A stretch of DNA of 64,000 bases from Notamacropus eugenii (taxonomy: Eukaryota > Chordata > Mammalia > Diprotodontia > Macropodidae). Below are positions 58,576-64,000 of the stretch, piece after piece. Both the position numbers and the translations under genes were made by a program. The notes under the pieces are model-generated. The model saw only the letters and a program-made list of their open reading frames with translations, was not told the DNA's origin and did not search any database. Position 1 is the stretch's first letter; each line of letters starts with the position of its first letter. Location: the NCBI RefSeq assembly GCF_028372415.1, contig NC_092875.1, positions 148,756,356 through 148,820,355 of the forward strand, written 5' to 3'.

Positions 58576-59199
58576 AAGAGAAATTTTATCATTTTTTGTG
58601 CTTGGTTTCCATGTCTCCATTTTCTTAGGTCCAAAATGCACCACACATTCCTAAAAATTAATTTTTAATAGCCATGCTTTCACTGGGAATAGTCACAGCC
58701 CTGTAATCCTTGGGAGTTCTGAACTGAGGTGGGCTAAACTGATTGAATTTCTCTACTGTCTGGACTCAATATGGTGAGCAGTACCAGGTTGCTTAAAGAG
58801 GGATGTTTGAAACAGGCTAAAGCTCCTATGTCAATCACTAGTTAGATTGGGTGTATCGTGTTACCCTGAATTGATTCCCATTCTTCCAAGTTCTTCATTA
58901 TTTCTATGTTTAAACTTGCTAACATCCAACAGGTGCTTCTCCATTGCCCTCTTTGTGACATGATAAATACACATGGCAAGTTAAATATAAGGCTAGCACA
59001 GCAAACATAAAAGTTCTTGGTACACATTATCTGTCCAATACACACTCTCCTACCCTAGGCTTCAGTGGATACCCTAAGAAACTCCAGAGATAACCATGAA
59101 CCCTGCCTCCCCACTCTTGATATGTGGCACTCAAGTAGGGATAACAAATGCAGGGGTGAAAAGAAGAATGCACCATGCTGGCAAAGGCATGACTTTTTA

Positions 59200-59412
59200 C
59201 TTTTACTTCAAAATTTGCAGGAGTCATTTCACTTACTAGCTGTGTGTGCCTGGGTGAATCACTCAACTTCTGTCTGCCTTAGTTTTCTCAATTGTAAAAG
59301 AGGGATAAAAATTTAATAAAACTCATCTCATAGGGTTCTCATGAGGATTCAAAGAGATTTGTAAATTGCTCAGCACAGTGCCTGGCATACAGTAGGCACT
59401 TAATGTTTGTTC
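59200..59412 (+). mobile_element. MIR SINE
   Basis: 'ttactagctgtgtgtgcctg', 'ctgccttagttttctcaatt', 'tctcatgaggattcaaagag' and 'cagtgcctggcatacagtag', a full-length MIR order. Confidence 0.8.
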
Positions 59413-59905
59413 CTATCTCTCCTCCTACCCAATTGGTGTAGATATTCCCATTGGTTTGATCACAATTTTCTTAAGACTCCTTAGGTGATTTTATGAATCA
59501 TCGTGGCTCCAAGTATTCATCATCTGATGGCCAACTGTCATGATTAATATCTCTGGATTTAGCTGGGCTGGGCTTTGGACAACAAATACATGCTCATTTC
59601 ACATACTCCTCTATGGTAGGACCTGCCAGAGCTTGAGTTCTGCTAGCATAATTTTTTAAAACCCAAAGTCAGAGCCACACTATGAGGAGACATCAGAAGA
59701 CCTTAGTGGGGCTTTGGTTTCTTTGACCACCGAAATAAACAGGAGATACTCAACAAGATACTCAGAAACCTTTAGGTAAACAAGTATAAGAACCCAAGTA
59801 GCATGCACACTTTAGTCTTTGCCTTTAGTGACTTTTTCTTGTACCTCAGAGGTGAGGATGGGCTGAGTTTCTTGGAAGACCTATTTCTAGAGCTAAGAAT
59901 CAGAT
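59413..59905. other. Unassigned intergenic stretch
   Basis: Nothing recognisable. Confidence 0.4.
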
Positions 59906-59909
59906 TACA

Positions 59910-60862
59910 CTTAAAAAATAAAATTGTATTGACATGTTTTTACATTGCCTAAACATCTCCCTGTATGCTTTTTCCTCCCTCCCAGAGAGCCATCTGATAT
60001 AACAGAATTTTTTAAAGAAAAAAAAGAAAAAGGGGAAGGAGAAAATAATCAGCAAAATCTGATCAATACATTCAATACATTGAAAATATCTGAAAATATA
60101 TGCAGTTCTCCATATCTTTGGACTTCTTGCCTCTGCAAAGGAAAAAGGGGAGGTATCTTCTCATATCTTTTCTTTGGCCTCAAGCCAGTTCTTTGTAATT
60201 TTGCAGCATTTTTTAATTGCTTTTTGGTGATGGTTCTTTCCACTTACATGACTGTAGTAATTATATATACAGTTTCCTTGACTGTGTTTCATTTATTCTA
60301 TATCAATTCATGTGAGTCTTTCCATGATTCTTTGTAGTCATCCTAGTCATCATTTCTAGCAGCACAGTAATATTCAATTATATTCAGGAGCCACAATTTG
60401 TTTAGCCATTCCAAAATCAATGGGCATGTACTTTGTTTTCAGTTCTCTGCTACCACAAAAAGTGCTTCTATAAATATTTTGGTGTTTATGGATCTCCCTT
60501 CTTGTTGATAACCTCTCTAGAATGTATACCCAGTAGCCAAATCTCTGGGTCAAAGGGTTGGATATGTTAGTTAAGTTTATTTACATAATTCCAAATTGCT
60601 TTCTACAGTGGTTGTATTAATTTCCAGCTCCACTGATAATGCACTAACTTTTCTATCTTTCCACAGTCCCTCCAACATTGATTATTCCCAGCTTTTGTCA
60701 TCTTTGCCAATTTAGTGGATGTGAGATAAAACTCCAGGATTATTTTGGTCTGTGTTTCTCTTGTTAGTGATTTAGAGCATTATTTCGTGTGGTTGTTAGT
60801 AGTTGTTAATAGTCATTCTTTTGAGAACTATTTATTCCTGTTCTTTACAGGTGGCACACTTT
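59910..60862 (-). mobile_element. LINE-1 3' region, antisense
   Basis: About 0.95 kb. The plus strand carries the complement of L1 ORF2/3' text, e.g. 'aatcaatgggcatgtacttt' and 'acaaaaagtgcttctataaa', then 'ctccaacattgattattccc'. It is old, with no usable frame. Confidence 0.7.
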
Positions 60863-60929
60863 TATGTTTTCTCTCTAGCCACTGAGAGGAGTTGTATGGT
60901 ATAGGGGAAAGAATGTGCTGGAAATAGAA

Positions 60930-61055
60930 TGTAAACTTCTTGAGCCCAGGGACCTTTCTTTTTTGTTGTTTATTTTGGTATCCCTAGAACTTACACAATG
61001 CCTGGCACATGGTCGGTGCTTAATAAGTATTTGTTGATTGGTTAATCCTGCCTGT
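60930..61055 (+). mobile_element. L2 tail, sense
   Basis: 'atgtaaacttcttgagccca' to 'cacaatgcctggcacatggt' and 'cttaataagtatttgttgat'. A typical L2 3' end. Confidence 0.7.
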
Positions 61056-61166
61056 TTCATTAGTAATTTATGTGCCATTACATAAGTCATTCAACCTGTC
61101 TGTAAAATAAGCTATAAAATAATAGGAGTTGTACTTACGCCAGTGGTTGAGAATCAAATGATATAC

Positions 61167-61691
61167 TGTAACAGCAAGGACTCCAATATACACAGGAGGG
61201 CCTGCTATACAGGTATTTAGTTAGATCTGTTTTTCTGAAAGGAAAGCAACTTTTGAGGGGTCAAAAATCACTTTAATCAAGCACATAGATCACTTTCAGG
61301 GGGAAAAGTCAGCACCCTGAACGTCAGAGAAAATACAAACAGAGAAATAAAGAGCAACAGACAAGGCTTCCACCTGACCATAAGCAATACCAGACAGAAG
61401 CACCAATATCTGGGTTTTTAAAGCTGGGGTGGGGATGGGGGTCCTTAATGGCTGCCCAGAGTCTCATCGGGTCAAACATAATGAATAAGCCCCAAAGGAA
61501 AACATCACTTCAGAGTATATACACACTTTTCAGAGCCAGAGGGCATCACAGCACTTGAGAACCAATGCCTCATTAGAAATTAGCAAAAAATGTGGGCCTT
61601 CCAACAAGAAAAATCTACCCTAATCAAGCTTCCCTTAATGGGCAGGCCCATGAATGGGTGGGAAAGATCTTTAACTCTCATTAGCATTACA
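61167..61691 (-). mobile_element. Solo LTR, probably distant relative of the ERV-L-like LTRs
   Basis: A 525-bp block from TG to CA. The end wording 'gaatgggtgggaaagatctt' then 'attagcattaca' parallels the LTR ends at 6006, 7732 and 37644. Flanks are tatac (61162-61166) and tatat (61692-61696), 4 of 5. The interior differs from the other LTRs, so it may be another subfamily. Confidence 0.6.
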
Positions 61692-61734
61692 TATATGACA
61701 ACTACATTGTAAATAAAAGAAGGATCCATAACTA

Positions 61735-62165
61735 TAAAAATATTCATAGCATCTCATTTCATAGTAGGAGAAAACTGGATGTGCTCACCTGTGGGAAAAT
61801 GGCTAAACAAATTATGGATTCAGAGAAACCTGGGAGGACTTGTGTGAACTAATGCAGAATGAAGTAAGTAGAACCAGAATAACAATTTATACAATAAGAT
61901 TATTTAATACACACAACTTTGAAAGACTTCAGACTTCTGGTCAATGCAATGACAAGTCATAATTCCAGAGGACTGGTAATGAAGCATGCTACCCACCTCT
62001 TGATAGATTCAAAATGAAGAATGAGATATACCTTTAAAAAAAATATGGCCATGAGGAAATTTACTTTTGTTGACTACGCATATTTGTTATGAAGTTTTTC
62101 CTTGGAGAGAGGGAGGGAGGAGGAAAAGCTTGGCAACGGAAAAAATGATAAAATTAAAAATTTAA
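61735..62165 (+). mobile_element. LINE-1 3' end, sense
   Basis: 'aatgcagaatgaagtaagta', 'gaaccagaataacaatttat' and 'ggccatgaggaaatttactt', ending in an A-rich tail near 62160. It starts about 45 bp after the LTR. Confidence 0.7.
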
Positions 62166-62169
62166 AAGT

Positions 62170-63475
62170 GCTTTGTAAACTTTACAGGTGATGGTGATGA
62201 TAATGATTGAAGAGGCAGGAAAAGAAACATCTGAAAAAGTGGCTGTGGGGTCAACAGCTTCTCTGAATAATGCAGAAGGAAATAATGCAAATGGAGGGAT
62301 GAAAGACTGAATCTTATTGGCCACTGGAAGTCGCTCTTCAAATTAATAGGAATTAACTGGAAAGGGTTGAGGGCAAAATTTTTCTCCCCAGCAGAGCTCA
62401 TTTCAGCTAATTTTCTGGAGAGGAATACCCACAGCATCTTGCCAGCTGCTACCCACTTATACCTCAAAGACAGCAGCCCTATACATGCTCAGATGTAGCC
62501 ATCCCAAGCAGGCTCTTAATTATTTTTATAACTTCATTAGATCATAGAGTTCTTGCCCCACATAGGGGCAAGGTAAAGCTTGCATCCTTTTGGCCAGCCA
62601 AAGCAAGAGAGGCTCTGGGCAAAATGCTACCCAATTGAATAATCTCTTGATATTTTGCTGTGTACTAGGTTTCCTCTAGAGAGACAGATAAATACAGCAT
62701 TATTTCTTCACTTGGCAGAGCTGACAGGCCTTTTTTTTGTTCGCCACCCCCAGTCTCCTAGCTCCCTCCTGCATCCATCAACTGAGAGGTGGTAAGTGTT
62801 TGCAACGGGTAGTGTCTGTTATGGGTGCTTATGAAAACTTACATCTTGATGGTTTTCCTATCTTCCTCCTCATGGTGGCACACTTGAGCCAACAAGATGG
62901 CATTTCTTAGCTAGTAAGCTATAAGAAGGTTTATGATTCTTACAGAACTCTGAAATCTTCCCAGAACTGAATAAAGGGAATACAGAGCTTGCTGGTGAAG
63001 GTAGCCAGACTGCAGCTGTTTTAGGTAGGATCGAGGTAATTGAGTGCTTTAGCTAATACCTTCAAACACTTCTGGAAATTTCCTCTCAAAACTGAGCATA
63101 AGTGCATGGCCTAGAAAACACATTGCTATAGATGATGGAATAGTTAAACCACTAATGATGTGGATTATGTGGGAATGAAAGAATTTGTGTGGTCTTTTGT
63201 CCTATGTCCTGACCACTTTGTCCCTGAGAATGGGAGTCATGCTGACTATGGGCAAATCATTTAATCTCTCAGTGCCATCAGGAAACTCTTTAAGACTTTA
63301 AGTCGCAGAACAAGTGCTGATCTGCTTTTTTAGAGAGAATTTTTTCACTGGAATTTCTGTACCCCAATGAAATTATAGGTCTGGAACTATATCCTTCCCT
63401 GCTTTGTCCCTTCCTGTACCCCAAGTGTTCAAGTGTTCAGGAATCTCTGCTAGGTCCTAGGGATACACTTCATCA
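62170..63475. other. Intergenic, mostly unassigned
   Basis: No gene. A short MIR-like piece ('gactatgggcaaatcattta') is at 63243-63300. The rest shows nothing I recognise. Confidence 0.45.
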
Positions 63476-63477
63476 GT

Positions 63478-63592
63478 AAGCCAATAAGCATTTATTAAAC
63501 ACTTACTTTGCACCTTTATTATGGTAAGCATTAGGGATATAAAGGAAGGCAAAAATATGGTCCCTTTCCTCAAGGAGGTCCCTTTCTCAAAG
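63478..63592 (-). mobile_element. L2-type tail fragment, antisense
   Basis: 'agcatttattaaacacttac', 'gtaagcattagggatataaa' and 'ccctttcctcaaggaggtcc' repeat the L2 3'-complement order. Confidence 0.55.
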
Positions 63593-63593
63593 G

Positions 63594-63819
63594 AAAGTTT
63601 GGTTTGTTCAGTTGTGTCTGACCCCATTTGGGGTTTTCTTGGTAAAGTCACTGGAGCGGTTTGCCATTTCCTTCTCTAGCTCATTTCACAGATGAGGAAA
63701 CTGAGGCAAACAGGGTAAAGTGACTTGGCCAGGATCACATAGCTAGTAAGTATTTGAGATCAGGTTTGAACTCAGAAAGGAGTCTTTCTGACTCCAGGCC
63801 AGGCACTCTATCCACTGTG

Positions 63820-63853
<34 letters not shown>
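63594..63853 (+). mobile_element. RTE-related marsupial SINE with (CA)n tail
   Basis: 'cagttgtgtctgaccccatt', 'tgccatttccttctctagct', 'agatgaggaaactgaggcaa' and 'tctgactccaggccaggcac'. It is less decayed than the copy at 57900. It ends in a 33-bp pure CA run (63821-63853), which replaces the usual end. Confidence 0.75.
63821..63853 (+). repeat. (CA)n microsatellite
   Basis: 33 bp of pure CA at the SINE end. Confidence 0.95.
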
Positions 63854-63855
<2 letters not shown>

Positions 63856-64000
63856 AGAGAGAGAAAGTTTGAGGTGATGGGGGTTGCAGGACGAAGAGAC
63901 TAAGTCCTCTTGCAAAGAAGGTGGGATTTGAACTGTCTTGAAGGAAGCCATGGAAGCTAGGAGGTAGGAGTGAATAGGGAGAGAGTATTCCAGGCATGAA

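Overview
This is 64 kb of nuclear DNA from a marsupial mammal. Large introns, GT-AG splice sites, a CpG-island promoter and vertebrate exon sequences show a mammal. Marsupial-type L1 ends, an RTE-related SINE, several L2/L3/MIR remnants and three full-length ORF1-only 'half-L1' (HAL1-like) insertions point to a metatherian. I cannot name the species. There is no CRISPR array, no operon and no bacterial-type gene.

Layout: (1) 1-2.4 kb holds the 3' end of UBR5 on the + strand. This is the last coding exon (1236-1448), which carries the catalytic cysteine of the HECT ubiquitin ligase domain, followed by a 3'UTR of about 0.95 kb. (2) 2.4-16.2 kb is intergenic. It starts with about 3 kb of sequence with no repeat I recognise. 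Then come a shrunken ERV-L-like provirus on the - strand (5537-7732), L2/L3, L1 and SINE relics, and a solo LTR with a perfect 6-bp target duplication (12394-12962). (3) 16.2-17.6 kb is a CpG island with three identical GC boxes. It holds the promoter and first exon of RRM2B. (4) 17071-51595 is the complete RRM2B (p53R2) coding sequence, nine exons on the + strand. They join to 1056 nt, or 351 codons plus stop, with every di-iron ligand and the radical tyrosine intact. Intron 2 is 18 kb and carries the three HAL1-like elements (one sense, two antisense) and another solo LTR. (5) 51596 to about 55.3 kb is the likely long 3'UTR. (6) 55.3-64 kb is intergenic, made of old SINE/LINE copies and one more LTR.

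UBR5 and RRM2B lie head to tail about 15.6 kb apart, the same neighbours as at human 8q22.3 (established knowledge). UBR5 is a large E3 ubiquitin ligase. RRM2B is the p53-inducible small subunit of ribonucleotide reductase, which supplies dNTPs for DNA repair and mitochondrial DNA. They are neighbours and are not known to share a pathway step.

I found no new biological system. The most interesting features are the cluster of three full-length ORF1-only LINEs in one intron, a possible p53 response element in intron 1, an in-frame upstream ATG that could extend RRM2B by 51 residues, and a small ERV with a recognisable primer-binding site. Repeat names were assigned by eye without a library search, so their ends are approximate except where target duplications are given.
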